This document shows positions 1 through 10,826 of a stretch of 64,000 nucleotides of DNA, piece by piece. Origin of the DNA: Gentiana macrophylla (lineage: Eukaryota > Streptophyta > Magnoliopsida > Gentianales > Gentianaceae); NCBI GenBank assembly GCA_026214975.1, contig JAOBSW010000780.1, forward strand, positions 1-64,000, read 5' to 3'. Each line of letters starts with the position of its first letter. The stretch's first letter is position 1. Under the pieces are notes generated by a model, which made no database searches, was not told the DNA's origin, and was given only the letters and a program-made list of their open reading frames with translations. A program made the position numbers and the translations under genes.

Positions 1-206
1 TTAATTAATGGTATACATATATTAATATTAGATATTAATATTTATATATTTGCATTCATACGTGACTTGCACATATGATGTGCATGTGCGCATCTTGCAA
101 GTAAAAATATATATAGATTTATATTTGTGATATATATACATATATGTGATATATACACATGTGTAAATTGATTTATTGTAATAAGATAAATATTGTCAAT
201 ATTATA
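1..206. other. AT-rich stretch, no gene seen
   Basis: Very AT-rich sequence with TATATA and ATATAC runs and short palindromes. The only open frames are short and low-complexity. It may be the flank or the 5' part of the LTR-like block that follows. No function can be assigned. Confidence 0.5.
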
Positions 207-752
207 TGTTGACAATATCTTGGAAATATTCAATATAAGATATTGACAATATCCTAGATTTATTTAATATAAGATATTATAATAAATGAGATAAATCAAT
301 CAATTATATTTTTCTTATTTTTTGGAAAAATGTTTTCTTCTCCTCCACACCTTTCTTGAGGCGCCACATCCATTATAAAAGGGAGGTGGGTGTCAAACTC
401 TTTTGCACATCATAATTCCAAGAAATTTAATAGTTCTTTTGTAAAATAGAGAGCGTCATCCCATAGAGAGTTGGAGAGAGGGGAAAAGGCTTGTCTAGCA
501 ACCGGAGTTTTCCAATAGCAATCCATGATGGGATTCCAGTGGAACATTCGTGTGGACTAGCGGTAGAGGCCGAACACTTGGGCGGCTCATATGCAGAACT
601 ACTCTCCTTAGGCGGTCAAAGCGTCGATCTTTTAGATCAACCAAGGTAACCACCGTCTACTACTTGTTTGTTTATTACTTAAACGAAGTCGATCTTGGGG
701 TCGATAGGAAATAAATTTTGAATTCATTGCGCGCTCGCGTAGATTTCTAACA
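207..752 (+). repeat. LTR-like block, probably solo or 3' LTR of a copia element
   Basis: The block begins TGTTGACAATATC and ends GATTTCTAACA, so it has TG...CA ends with matching TGTT/AACA. It contains a TATA-like ATTATAAAAGGG near 373-384, followed by a leader-like transcribed region that closes with CGCGCTCGCGTAGATTTC, a layout typical of Ty1/copia LTRs. No primer-binding site follows, so it is not a functional 5' LTR. The left edge is uncertain: an alternative start at 145 would give matching ATATA flanks (140-144 and 753-757), but the local sequence is so AT-rich that this may be chance. Confidence 0.45.
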
Positions 753-997
753 ATATAAACGCATATTGCATGAATTATTTACCTTGACTAGTTCTTTTCC
801 CACTAGGTTTTTCTAGCAAAGTGAATAGTACATGACATATACGTTATGCAACTACGAGCAAGAAAATCAATTCAGCCATTTATTCATTGAGACATTGTCT
901 ACTTGAGAAAGAAGATCATTTTACTGTAATACGAAGACAATGCATTTTGGATATCTCAATTGAAGTGAGGCTATATTAATGGGGATTAACAAAACAT

Positions 998-1171
998 ATT
1001 TCACCCAAGTTCTTATTTACTCATGATTTGCAAAAGAACGGGGAGATTGATGTGCATCAGATCCGGTCAACCGATATTCTGGCAGAATTATTTATCAAGA
1101 CATTGTCGACTGCAACATTTGAAAGACCAGTGAAGAGCATTGGGATGCGGCAATTGAAATATCAAAATTGA
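998..1171 (+). pseudogene. 3' end of a Ty1/copia pol (RNase H C-terminus)
   Basis: An open stretch of about 57 codons resembles the extreme C-terminus of plant copia RNase H. It starts ISPKFLFTHDLQKNGEID, continues through DVHQIRSTDILAELFIKTL and ends in a GMRQLKYQN tail with a TGA stop. In plant copia elements this block sits just before the 3' LTR, and a polypurine tract and LTR do follow here (1321-1536). Everything upstream of this domain is missing or unrecognisable, so this is a decayed remnant. Confidence 0.8.
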
Positions 1172-1320
1172 TGTTTGGTTCAGGGTGAGACTGGTGAGTA
1201 AATCAAACAGATAAATATGAACTCTTTTTTCTTAACTAAGATTTTTTTCCACTGAGTTTTCTCTTAGTAAGGTTTTAATAAGACATATCATATCTGTTGT
1301 ATGTTGAATAATAGATATTC

Positions 1321-1329
1321 AAGGGGGAG
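1321..1329 (+). other. Polypurine tract of copia remnant
   Basis: AAGGGGGAG immediately precedes the LTR start TGTTATGAAA. It is the expected plus-strand priming site for a copia element and links the RNase H remnant to its 3' LTR. Confidence 0.75.
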
Positions 1330-1536
1330 TGTTATGAAATAATATCATTGATGAATTATCTATTATTCTGATTGATTTACGTAGATTTGACATTAATTCA
1401 GATTATTGTGTTCACATTATAATCACTATTATAAATAACCTCTTCTACTATTGGAATAATACACAAACAATTTTCATTTCTTATATACTTGTATTTCATC
1501 TTGTTCTTTATCTATTATTTTCTTCGTTTTATAACA
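1330..1536 (+). repeat. Short 3' LTR of copia remnant
   Basis: A 207-bp unit starts TGTTAT and ends ATAACA, a perfect 6-bp terminal inverted repeat. It directly follows a PPT and a copia RNase H tail. TATAAATAACC near 1430-1440 could serve as its promoter. It is short for a copia LTR but its boundaries are clean. No matching 5' LTR is seen in the window, so no target-site duplication (TSD) can be checked. Confidence 0.75.
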
Positions 1537-1639
1537 TGGAAAATAATTTTGAAAGCCAAAAAATAGGCCATTTTTTTAAATTTTCTCCTGAGCCCATTAT
1601 CCTGAGTCTGAGTCCATCAATTGTTGCCATTAAATGTTA

Positions 1640-2048
1640 GGGCACTCCCAGCAGAGGCCCTGAATTTTATCCCTAAAATAATATAAAATAATACATATCC
1701 TTATTTTACAACATCTTAATTCAAAAATCTCCACAACAGCATCCCTATCCTTATCCCTATAACATTTCAAATAATATTAAATAATACACATTCTACCTCG
1801 CAACCCTATTTATACACATTAAATATTTATTATTTCACTCCAGCAGCATCCCTATCCCTATCCCTATAATTTTTAATAATTAAATATGTTTAGGGAATGA
1901 ATAGTGATCACAGTAGGGATGATGCACTGCTCATATCCCTAAAAACAAATAGGGATAGAAATCTGTCATAAGTTTATTTTGAGATAAAGCTATTTTTATC
2001 TTCATTTTAGGGATAGGACACCATATAGGGCTTTTGCTGGGAGTGCCC
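1640..2048. mobile_element. Tourist-like (PIF/Harbinger) MITE
   Basis: A 409-bp element has terminal inverted repeats GGGCACTCCCAGCA and TGCTGGGAGTGCCC, flanked by the trinucleotide TTA on both sides (1637-1639 and 2049-2051). A 3-bp TWA target duplication with a GGG-type terminus is the hallmark of PIF/Harbinger-derived Tourist MITEs. The interior is non-coding and carries repeated CCCTATCCCTAT-like units near both ends, which strengthens the fold-back. It lies about 210 bp beyond the stop codon of the myo-inositol oxygenase gene. Confidence 0.88.
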
Positions 2049-2258
2049 TTAGGAACCATCATGATTACATCCAATAAAAAAGATTTTATTCAACTAAAAA
2101 ATTACTTTATTGAAATTAAAAAAACATTATACATAAAGTGAATTAACTCATACATAAAAAAACATCCATACTTATTTTATTAAGTTCCAATATCCACCAT
2201 AACATCATAAATGGCAAAATTTGTGTATAAAATCTCTTAGTCAATCTCCTACAAACTC

Positions 2259-5200
2259 TCACCACCTCAACCTGGCTGGAAAATACTGCAAAAGATAGTG
2301 AAGATATTTCATCAGTCTTCAACATTCACAAGAATCAATAAGCTAAAATTACAGATTTGACACTGAAAACTTTTCTTTATAACTACCTTTTCAATGAGGG
2401 AGATATAGTAGGGCTTCACTTTTTCCACATCTATCCTCTCCTTGCTTTTGCTGTACAAATCATACTTGCTGGGTGGGGTGGGGGTGGGAGGGGTGTTTGT
2501 GTCAAGGACATTGAAGAATTTTGAAATAAAATATTTAGTGATATCTGTAATTTAGAATAATTCTTACTTAAATACTTGCAGCCACTTGAGGTTCTCTTTA
2601 TCTTCCTCATTCATCAAGTATTTATAAGCTCCTCCCTTGTGCAATGCTGGAACAAAAAATAAAGGTAAATGCTAATTAGAAAATGTTATAATTCAATGCA
2701 TCTTGATCAATATATATATTTTTAATCCATATTTTTCTCAAAAATATACCATAGAATGAATGGAATCGTATGATAAAAAGACCAGCAGATGGTAAAGAGG
2801 ACTTATTTTCTTTCGCCACCTGCCCAAAAACTCAACTCATAGTTTGTTAGTGCAGTGTTCTAAACCTAATCGGGTTGGCCGGATCTGACCGATCGACCTG
2901 AAATCAAAATATTTAAATTCGCAACCCGGCTTATTTGGTTACATTGTTACGATTTATATGATTGCCAATTTCTTTAATAGCAACAAAATTTACAAGATGA
3001 AAAAAGAAAAGAATAAATTTACCAAATACATATAATCATCGTGGCCCCATGACATCAACACGTTATCAAGCCCACAACCCTCAGAGTAGACACCAAATTT
3101 AGTATTGTAAGTTGCATTGTAATAATCTGGGTTTTCCTTGAAGTACTGCATCAACAAAGTAAGTTAAATTATGTTTTAGATGTATATTTAACTAATAATA
3201 TGATTTTTTTTTTGGTTTATCTTAGATTTTAATAAATAGGTTATATATATATATAGTTAGGACCTTGTGATGCACGATTGATTCGTCAAATCCACAACCA
3301 ACCGGGAATGTGTCACCTAATAAACAACAGAATCGATTAAGTTTATGTTTCGAATACAAACATGATTAAATACATTTTAGGAATCCTATGTATATACTAA
3401 CCAACAACAGCCCATTGTGGGAGGTTTCCAAAGCTAGGATGATGAAGAACTTTTCCAAGATCTGATACCAAAAAGAACATATACAATTCATATATGTTAA
3501 TTTGGTGTGAAAAGAGAAGATATTAATATGAATACAGGACTACATTTTAATCACGCTGTTTCAAACACATTAATCATTTGAGTCGTTGATAAATAATGTA
3601 AAACATATCAATTAGTCATTTCTAAAGATTAAGATCATACCATGGATAAGAGCAGTCAAGTGCAACCAATCCTCGTTAGGGTAGTCTTTTCTGATAGCTT
3701 CGGCACTCTGAAGCAAGTGTTCGATTTGTGGTTCATCCAAGTCGGGGTCGCTCTCATCAACCACATCATTAAGAAGTTCACAACAATCCCAAATGCTCAT
3801 TTCTACCTTGTCAAATTTCCCATATTCTTCCCTCATCCTTTTCACCTATAATAATAAATTATAAAATAAATATGTTCAATTTAATGATCCGATAAATCAT
3901 TTTCCGATTTTTTTTTTTTTAAATTGCGAAAAATTAAACTTACAAAACTATAAGTTTGGTTGATATGATTGATTCTGTAGAAATTTTCTACTCCTTCTTG
4001 TCTTGCACTTTGCACATCATAATCCCTATTGTTAATACAAAGCAGTTTCAAACAATTAAGAAAAAAAAATTAAACCGAATGCGGATCAATATTATTGATT
4101 CGGGTTAATTATTGTATCCGAAGTCCATGATGATAAAATTAAACCGAATGCAGATGGAAGAAGAGGTATAGGGAAGAACCTAAAATTCTGTCCAAAAGTG
4201 TTGGTATGGGGCACCACAAAGCCACCATCCAACACTAAATCCTTTTCGTTTTCATTGTTTTCGCTCCTCTTTTCCTCTCCTGCTTTTCCTGTTTTCACTA
4301 CACCGCCATATTAATTAATACCAAAAGAAAACAAAATTGATGAACCATTTTGAGGATTAAATGCACAAATTTTATACACTGAAAAGTTAAAAAAAAATAA
4401 AAAATCAAAACGTCGTTTATAGAGAGGAAAAAAAAAAACTAGATTTAGAAAAGAAAAAAAATAGTAGTAGTACTTCAAAACCACAAATGGTATTTGTAAA
4501 TGAACGTCGAGATTCGATTCGATTCATTGTATTTCACGAAAAGTTCTCGATTCGAGTTCGATTCGAACCTTGAACGTCGAGCGAACGTTAGGTATTTGAT
4601 ATTCGTCTATCGAGCCGAATCAGATCGAACACGTTCGGCTCGAACTATTGTATATTTAAAAAAAACTATATATATAAGGTTCGAACATGTTCGAACCGTT
4701 CAACATGTTCGAACATGTCGAACATGTTCGAACTTTCGAACCCAGAGCGAACCTTGCTAAACTAAGGTTCGATCAGTCGAAGCAGCCGAACCTTAGGTTC
4801 GAACCTTTCGAAATTGAGCTCGAAGAGCACACGTATTCGGTGAGGGTTAGCACACCGTTCTAACCTGCTAACAGCTGATTTTGTGAGAGAATACACACAG
4901 CAGGCTGCTTGGAGTATGGTGATGAATTGCAACGACGACGTATTGAAGATCACGTACTAAAGATTTTTCTTCCCAGAAAACGATGTCGTTTTAGGCAATT
5001 GCTCTACTCTGAGTCACAATATCCATTTAGAGCAGATCCGGTGTCGTTCAAGACATATACATTCTTCATATAAAATATCGAACAAAATTAACGTTCTAAG
5101 AACTGTTACTTAATTGCTATAAAGCAATTTTTTTTTTGGAAAATGATAAAGGACACAGAATATCTCCCCACCCTATCCCCGAATTTACGGGAAATTATTG

Positions 5201-5540
5201 TGTGTGTGGAGACACCACAACCACATACTTTCATTCTGTATTATTCTGTATTTAAACTGTGTGGTTCTGATCGTTTCACCCGTCACTTCACTTCAAATTC
5301 TCTCACCACCCAATAATTTTCCTGAATTTACTCACATGTGGTCCAGCTTTTTTGATTTTTTCTTTTCTTTTTTGCACCTAGTCACTTTGAATAATAAAAA
5401 AATCAGGAAAATACCAGTATTTTCACATAATTACGATTTTCCAAGAATGATAGTGAAAATATAAAAAGCAAAACAGGTAAAAATATGAAAAGCAAAACAG
5501 GTAAATTACCAAAATTTGGCTGATCAACGATGATGGTCAT
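2259..5540 (-). CDS. MIOX: myo-Inositol oxygenase, 11 exons
   Basis: This is a non-heme di-iron enzyme that cleaves myo-inositol with O2 to D-glucuronate, feeding UDP-glucuronate and cell-wall precursors; plant forms are cytosolic. Exons in coding order: 5510-5540, 4180-4297, 3944-4025, 3641-3845, 3402-3461, 3264-3316, 3023-3145, 2750-2819, 2568-2646, 2387-2468, 2259-2285. All junctions are GT-AG with consistent phase, total 930 bp (309 aa plus stop), close to the roughly 311-317 aa of plant MIOX. By analogy with animal MIOX, the iron ligands appear present: His120 (PQIEHLLQ), His145-Asp146 (LIHDLGK), His218 (SWGHDDY), His244 (RFHSFY) and Asp277 (NKYDLYSK). The ATG at 5540 opens MTIIVDQP, a plant MIOX-like N-terminus; the 31-bp first exon joins exon 2 across a 1.2-kb intron. 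The C-terminus is YFPARLRW. No disruption is visible, so it is probably functional. Confidence 0.93.
4500..4830. repeat. TTCGAAC-rich self-complementary repeat in MIOX intron 1
   Basis: The motif GTTCGAAC and its variants (GAACATGTTCGAAC, GGTTCGAACC, GTCGAAC) recur in both orientations around an AT-rich centre, giving strong fold-back potential. The composition resembles the GAGCTCGAGC-rich hAT element at 33366-33835, and the left edge (TTTGTAAATGAAC) resembles that element's terminus. No matching right terminus or duplicated flank was found. It is probably a decayed MITE. Confidence 0.5.
5189..5322. mobile_element. Mutator-like MITE (family M1) in MIOX intron 1
   Basis: A 134-bp element begins GGGAAATTATTGTGTG and ends CACCCAATAATTTTCC, imperfect inverted repeats. 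It is flanked by CGAATTTAC (5180-5188) and TGAATTTAC (5323-5331), a 9-bp duplication with one mismatch, as expected for Mutator-type insertion. The interior is homologous, in opposite orientation, to the element at 33873-34022. They share TTTCATTCTGTATTA, CTGTGTGGTTC and GATCGTTTCACC in the same order. Confidence 0.82.
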
Positions 5541-5640
5541 CTTGAATCTTTAATTTTCTTCACAAAATACTAAGTAAAATAAGAAAAAGAAGTAAATAAA
5601 TTTCTAAATGAATCGGTGGTGAGGGTTTCTGGAAAAGACA

Positions 5641-5650
5641 GTATTTATAG
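5641..5650 (-). promoter_or_regulatory. Putative MIOX TATA box
   Basis: On the minus strand this reads GTATTTATAG reversed to CTATAAATAC, about 100 bp upstream of the MIOX start codon. That predicts transcription starting near 5610 and a 5' UTR of about 70 nt. No other core element is obvious. Confidence 0.6.
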
Positions 5651-5739
5651 CTGCCGGAATGTCCTCGCCTAAAATTATCAAGAGATTTGAGTCCTTCATT
5701 GGAAAAACTTCCTTCCACTCCAATTAAAAATTAAAGCAC

Positions 5740-5763
5740 TTATTATTATTATTATTATTATTA
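5740..5763. repeat. (TTA)n microsatellite
   Basis: Seven to eight tandem TTA units lie in the region upstream of MIOX, beyond its likely TATA box. No function is evident. Confidence 0.9.
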
Positions 5764-6140
5764 CCCAAAATTAATCGGAGCGGTGGACAAGATAAAAAAT
5801 GGCAACGGCTGAAAATAGTCGTCAGAAAAACCAATTGCAAGCTGGCATCTAGGAATCAAATTTTGTCAGTGATTTTAGGTAGGCAGTTTGCAGATTTTGG
5901 ATATGTTTTTCTAGTGTGTGGGGTCCAGGGTGACTCAGCTTTCGTTGGAGGGACGATCATTACGCCGATAACCGAGAATTGACCCGTACTCATGTTGTTA
6001 CGTGAATTAGCCAAACCTTAAATTTTTTTATTCAGGATACGAAATGTTTAACACACACTAATTATGTTTAAACGGGATCGAAGCCGAAGTGCGATTAGTA
6101 AGGTGTTCAACACCGACGATTGCCTCATCTGATCACACTC
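5764..6140. other. Upstream region of MIOX, no further gene
   Basis: Non-coding sequence between the microsatellite and the MITE at 6144. It is presumably distal MIOX promoter. No recognisable element or convincing open frame is seen. Confidence 0.5.
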
Positions 6141-6143
6141 TAA

Positions 6144-6500
6144 GGCCCTATTTGGATTGAATGATTTTAAGGGAAAAGAAATAATATGATTTGGATGGAT
6201 TTAAATTTTGGTGTTTGGATTGTTTTAGTTTGAAAGAAAATAAAGGAGAGCAAGGGAGAAGGAGAGACAAGGTTCTTTATAAATTAGGTGGTCTCGTTTC
6301 CTTAAAAACGTGTGAAAGCGGAAGGAAACAATACATTTTTCTTATAAATGTATTGACAATCCTAATATCTCTTTCTTTTTGCCTGCAGTTCTATCCAAAC
6401 ATTCAAAATAGACTTCACAATCCCTCATTCCCCTCTCCTTTTTTTCTATTACTATCTTTCCTTTTCCTTTCTATGTAAATCCTTCGATCCAAATGGAGCC
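6144..6500. mobile_element. Second Tourist-like MITE
   Basis: A 357-bp element starts GGCCCTATTTGGATTGAA and ends TTCGATCCAAATGGAGCC, near-perfect inverted repeats. The trinucleotide TAA lies on both sides (6141-6143 and 6501-6503). A GGCCC/GGGCC-type terminus with TAA duplication points to PIF/Harbinger. Its sequence is unrelated to the first Tourist-like MITE, so it is a different family. The open frame inside it (6191-6478) is not a gene. Confidence 0.85.
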
Positions 6501-7129
6501 TAAATGCTCTCGGCTGTAATGGAGGTTTGATAGTATGATGGTGAACATAAGTTGACGATGCACGATATCGTTCAAGATGATCTGACCGTTGAACATGCGG
6601 TGAGAGCCTTTTCAAGATGATTTTCTAGCTCATCCTAGCCGTCGCTCCTCCTGTAAAACAAAACAATTGTTAGGGGTCCTAGAATTCTACTCCGGAACAA
6701 CCCTCTAATGCTCAAGTCAGTAATGTGAACTGGAGGTGGAACTTTCAATAATCAATTTGGCAGAGTAATTGTATGTAAATTAACATACCGGGTATGGAGG
6801 GATAAAGCCCTTTATATAGCGAACCTTTGGTGGAATGGCGGTCCAATGGAGACGGTAGTGTGAATGATGATTCTTGTCTAGTTTGTAAAGTGTGAGGGTA
6901 TCTTGTGGTAGTGGACGTCCGCATCATGTCAGTTGTTGCTAGGGCGATAGACAGATCTGCATTGGTCCGTCTTAATGAACATGACTGGGACCAAAAGTGT
7001 GACCGAATTAACCATGGAGGTGATCAACTGAGTCTGTTGAACATGTCTGTGTCAGCTATGTATCTGAGTTTGGTTACATCTGGTGGTTTCAGCTAAGTTA
7101 TGAGAAATCACATCTAAGGATATTTATGG
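6501..7129. other. Unassigned sequence, possibly transposon debris
   Basis: Mixed-composition sequence without a recognisable protein. A TGTTAGGGGTCC string near 6669 and the phrase CGGAACAACCCTC resemble retrotransposon terminal regions, but no pair of ends could be found. The short open frames here look spurious. Confidence 0.3.
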
Positions 7130-7385
7130 AAATTCTGGTAGGGGTCCTTTATGGCGGCTAAAGTTAGGTTTCCAATGCTATAAATATCTAGCAGTTATTG
7201 TAATCAAGAAAGTATCTTCTTGTAATTGTATGTATATTAAAATATTTTCTTTTTTGTCCGTGGATTAGTCGGCACAACGCCGGAAACCACGATAAATCAA
7301 TGTGTTCTTTTTGTTTTTATTGTTGTCTATGTTTGTTTACGTTAATTGATCCGTTATTCTGTGTCTTCACTTGCAATATGTTATA
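7130..7385 (+). repeat. 3' portion of a copia 5' LTR
   Basis: Contains TATA-like GCTATAAATATC (about 7178-7189), then a leader with the layout GTGGATTAGTCGG ... GGAAACCACGATAAATC ... GTGTTCTTTTTG. That is the characteristic tail of many plant copia LTRs. A primer-binding site follows at 7392. The left LTR boundary could not be fixed. Confidence 0.6.
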
Positions 7386-7391
7386 ATAAAC

Positions 7392-7403
7392 TGGTATCAA
7401 AAC
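7392..7403 (+). other. Copia primer-binding site
   Basis: TGGTATCAAAAC closely matches TGGTATCAGAGC, the standard plant copia site complementary to the 3' end of initiator methionine tRNA. It lies just upstream of the gag remnant. Confidence 0.75.
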
Positions 7404-7473
7404 ATAGGTTTCATGGAATCTCTGCAATTTGAGCAGAGTTGATCGAAATCAAGGTCTGTCTCCAGCAAGAGAA

Positions 7474-10168
7474 GATGTATGCAATTAGCCTGAAGATCGA
7501 CAAGTTTACAGGGAGAAACAGTTTCAGTTTATGGTAAATCAAGATACGAGCCTTGTTAAAGCAACAAGGGTTGTGGACTCCTTTAACCAAGAAGGGAAAT
7601 GTCAGTTCCGATGAGATGGCCATTCTGGAGGAGAAGACATATTCAACCATCAAGCTGTTCCTATCAGATGATGTTATTGCAGAAGTTGCATAGGAAGATA
7701 CTACAGTTGGGCATTGTTCAAAGCTTGAGAGCCTGTATATGACTAGGTCATTATCCAAGAAAATGCCGCTGAAGCAACATCTATTCAATTTGAGGATGCA
7801 TGAAGGTACTTAGTTGAGAGATCATCTTGATCAGCAAAACACAATATTGCTGGACTTAAGGAATATTGATGTCAAGATTGAATATGAGGATGCAACATTG
7901 ATTCTACAATTGTCATTGCCTTTATCGTTTGAGAACTTTGTGCAGTCTTTCATTGTTGGGAAATATAGAGTGTCTTTGGAGGATGTGAGATCATCTCTCC
8001 ATGCAAGAGAGCTGAGACATAAGGCATTGGTACAACTTCTGCAGACCAGTCAAATTGGTGGGTTGCCAGCCAATAACAGTGATCGGAAAAGACGTGGACA
8101 TCCCGGGAAGAAGAAATCCAAGAAATTTGGTTCCAAGGTCCTAAGTCCACAGATGTCCAGAAAATCTTTGAAGGAGCAGGGGCATTGGAAGTCCAATTTT
8201 CTAAAAATTAAGAAGAAGCCATGGAACAATTATGGCACAATCTATTATTGCAAATTGGCGGGACTTAGAAAGAGGTCGGCTCACAGTGGTGGAGAATCAC
8301 CACATCATACTGATGTGTGGATTCTTGATTCCGGGGCATCTTACCATATTTGTCCACACATTGAGTGGTTCTCGACCCATAAGCAAATGGATAGAGGACA
8401 TATTTCTATGGCCAACAACAATTTCTGCAAGGTAATTGGGGTTGGCTCAGTTCAGTGAGGACTCATGATGGTAAATTATGCACACTGAAGGATGTTAGAA
8501 ATGTTCCATAAATGACCGAAAATTTAATATCTCTTAGTCTATTGGACAACAAATGGTTCACGTTCAGAGGTGAAGGTGGAGTACTGAGTGTCTACTAAGA
8601 CTCAGTTGTGTTCCTCAAAGGTGTCAAGAAGGGAACCATGTATTTATGACATGGCTCTACTGTATCTGGATCTGTTGATGTTGCACCATCTGAAGTTCAC
8701 CAGTCACAACTGGCTAATCTTTGACTTTTGAGACTTGGTAATATAGGTGAAAGAGGGTGTAAATTCTGTCAAAAGCTGAACTTCTTGGGGGATATAAGGT
8801 CAGGAATCTAGAATTTTGTGAGCATTGTGTGTTTGGGAAGCTACATAGGAGCAAGTTCTCAAAAATCATACACAACATAAAGGCAACACTTGATTATATT
8901 CATTCTGATTGTTGGGGGACATCAATGGTGATATCATTGGGTGGTCACAGGTATTTTGTGTCTTTCATTGATGATTATTCAAGAATGACTTGGGTGGTGA
9001 TGATGAAGCACAAAAGTGAAGCATTCAAAAGTTTCAAGCAGTGGAAGGCTTTAATATTGGAGAACCAAGCATGAAAGTAGATCAAAAGGCTCCATACATA
9101 TAATAGTCTGGGATTCAGCTGGTCTGAGTTTGATTAGTTCTGCAAGGATGAGGGTATTTCCATGCACGACACAGTCAGAGATACCCCTCAGAAGAATGGA
9201 ATGGCAGAAAGAAAGAATCAAACTCTTCTAAAGAGTGCTAGGTGCATGCTATCTAATTTTGGGTTATCATGAAGATTTTGGGTAGAGGCTGTTAGCATAT
9301 CTTAGTTCTTAATCAAGGGACCTCAGACAAGAATCAATCTCAAAACTCCATTTGTGATGTGGTCAGGAAAGTCTGTAGATTACTCAAATCTAAGGGTTTT
9401 TTGGAGAACAATTTATTATCATGTCAATGAAGGTAAGATGGAGCCAAAGGCCAAGAAATTGGTGTTTTTAGGATATAGAGATGGAGTGAAGGGGTATAGA
9501 ATTTGGTCATCAGTTGAGAACATGGTTATACTCAGTTGAGTGTGATCTTTGATGAAAATTCTATGATCAGCTCATCTGAACCCAGAGTTGAATCTGAATC
9601 TGAGAGAGTTGACAAAAAGGTGGAGCTTCGTCAAGTCAGATGAACAACAACATTCAGCTGAGGACAATCAACACTCATATGATATGGTAGAACCAGAGCT
9701 GGATCCGAAGCCGTCAACTTAACAAGGGTCAGCTGAACAAGGGTCGGCTGATACTAAAACAACTGAAGATGGTCAACAAAATATAGTTCTTAGCAGTGCT
9801 AAAATGACCAATGTTAGACCTCCGAAGAGCTATGGGTTTGAGGACATGGTTGAATATGCATTTCAAATTGCAGAAGAAGTTGATGGATCTGAGCCATCCA
9901 CATACAGGGAAGTAATGACATGTCTTGAAGCATCACAATGACTTGATTCCATGGGAGATGAAATGGAGTTATTACTGAAGAATCAGAATTGTGATCTATT
10001 TAAACAACCATGAAAGGAAAATAGTCACTTGCAAATGGGTCTTCAAAAAAAGGAAAGAATGTCTTTAGCTGAAGGAATCGAGAATAAGGCACGTTTGGTT
10101 GCAAGATGGTTCAGTCAGAAAGAGGGGGTGGACTTTGATGAGATATTCTCACCATTGTTATACACCAT
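7474..10168 (+). pseudogene. Ty1/copia gag-pol, degenerate and truncated in RT
   Basis: Reading shifts among frames and meets many stops. In order there are: gag (KIDKFTGRNSFSLW near 7489; the open part runs 7814-8458); aspartic protease with catalytic DSGAS in VWILDSGASYHIC (about 8318-8356); GAG-pre-integrase; integrase core (HSDCWGTSM at about 8908, DDYSRMTWV at about 8970, then TPQKNGMAERKNQ at about 9188); integrase C-terminus with GYRDGVKGYRIW (about 9469); and the beginning of reverse transcriptase (LVARWFSQKEGVDFDEIFSP near 10096-10152). RT stops at about 10168; its catalytic YVDD block, RNase H and the 3' LTR are absent. The domain order is copia-specific (integrase before RT). The element is long dead and adjoins the DUF4283 retroelement tail. 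Confidence 0.85.
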
Positions 10169-10222
10169 GTGTTTTATTTTTTATTTTTTAGTAATATTTA
10201 AGCCTTAGCCCAACATGCACTC

Positions 10223-10230
10223 TTTTTTTT
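10223..10230 (-). other. Poly(A) tail of the DUF4283 retroelement
   Basis: Eight T residues on the plus strand follow a minus-strand 3' UTR ending GAATAAAACTTTACTTGTTC. AATAAA is in place as a polyadenylation signal. This marks the 3' end of the reverse-transcribed DUF4283 unit. Confidence 0.65.
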
Positions 10231-10814
10231 GAACAAGTAAAGTTTTATTCAACGAAAAACAAAGTGAAACTCGCAAGAGCCGAGTTTCTATCTTTAGGTA
10301 AAACAGAAGAAAAAATAAAGAAAAAAAGGAAGGAAACTAGAGATCGAAAATCTTCTTTTTCTTTCTATGTCGAGCTGCTTTATGAGTGGGGGTTGATTTT
10401 TCCTTTCTCTCCGTATCAGAAATAGAGCCCCGCGATCTAACATTAGAGCATTCTAAATCTAGATATTTGAGCTCATTTTGGGAAACCTTTTGACTTCCTA
10501 CACCCAAAGACAACATCTCGAATGAATTGCTTATAGTCAAATCTTCAGAAAATGCTATCTTCCCACTGATCGAATGAGAGGATGCAGCCACCTCTCTCAC
10601 CTTTGCTGGGGCAATCACTTCATTAGAATCCAAGGGCAAATTCAGCTGGCATTTACTTACTGCAGCATCAGAATTTTGAGAGACCAGTTCCTTACTTTTC
10701 AACTTTGCTAAACCATCTCCAGGCGCTTGGCTTGTTGTAACTTTTTGGGGGCCATCACCTATGTTTGAATCCACTACCTTCTTTGCCCGACTTCTCTAAA
10801 AATTACGAGTTGCA
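10231..10814 (-). pseudogene. DUF4283 retroelement, 3' part
   Basis: A 145-codon open stretch (10774 down to 10337) encodes a low-complexity Ser/Lys-rich tail ending HKAARHRKKKKIFDL, followed by a 3' UTR and poly(A). The region upstream in the same sense (to 10814) reads on in frame apart from one stop. It looks like the C-terminal half of the DUF4283 protein whose N-terminal half lies at 29131-30365, the two halves being separated by the Athila cluster. The continuity is inferred from strand, position and character, not from an alignment. Domain-free tails like this are common in DUF4283 retroelement proteins. Confidence 0.55.
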
Positions 10815-10826
10815 AGGCCAAAAACT

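Noticed and set aside
3642..3851. Plus-strand open frame over MIOX exon 4
   Set aside because: Shadow of the minus-strand coding exon.
4092..4298. Open frame that could be taken as the MIOX N-terminus
   Set aside because: It has no ATG, and its second half reads into an intron. The exon 4180-4297 spliced to 5510-5540 gives a proper start and correct phase.
4500..4830. Complete hAT MITE in MIOX intron 1
   Set aside because: Left end is suggestive, but no right terminus or 8-bp duplication was found; reported only as a repeat.
10815..10826. CCAAAAACT beside the C 3' LTR read as a genuine PBS (LTR-PBS, hence a tandem element)
   Set aside because: Only about ten bases match and no leader follows. 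It may be residual or chance, so C was kept as a single element.
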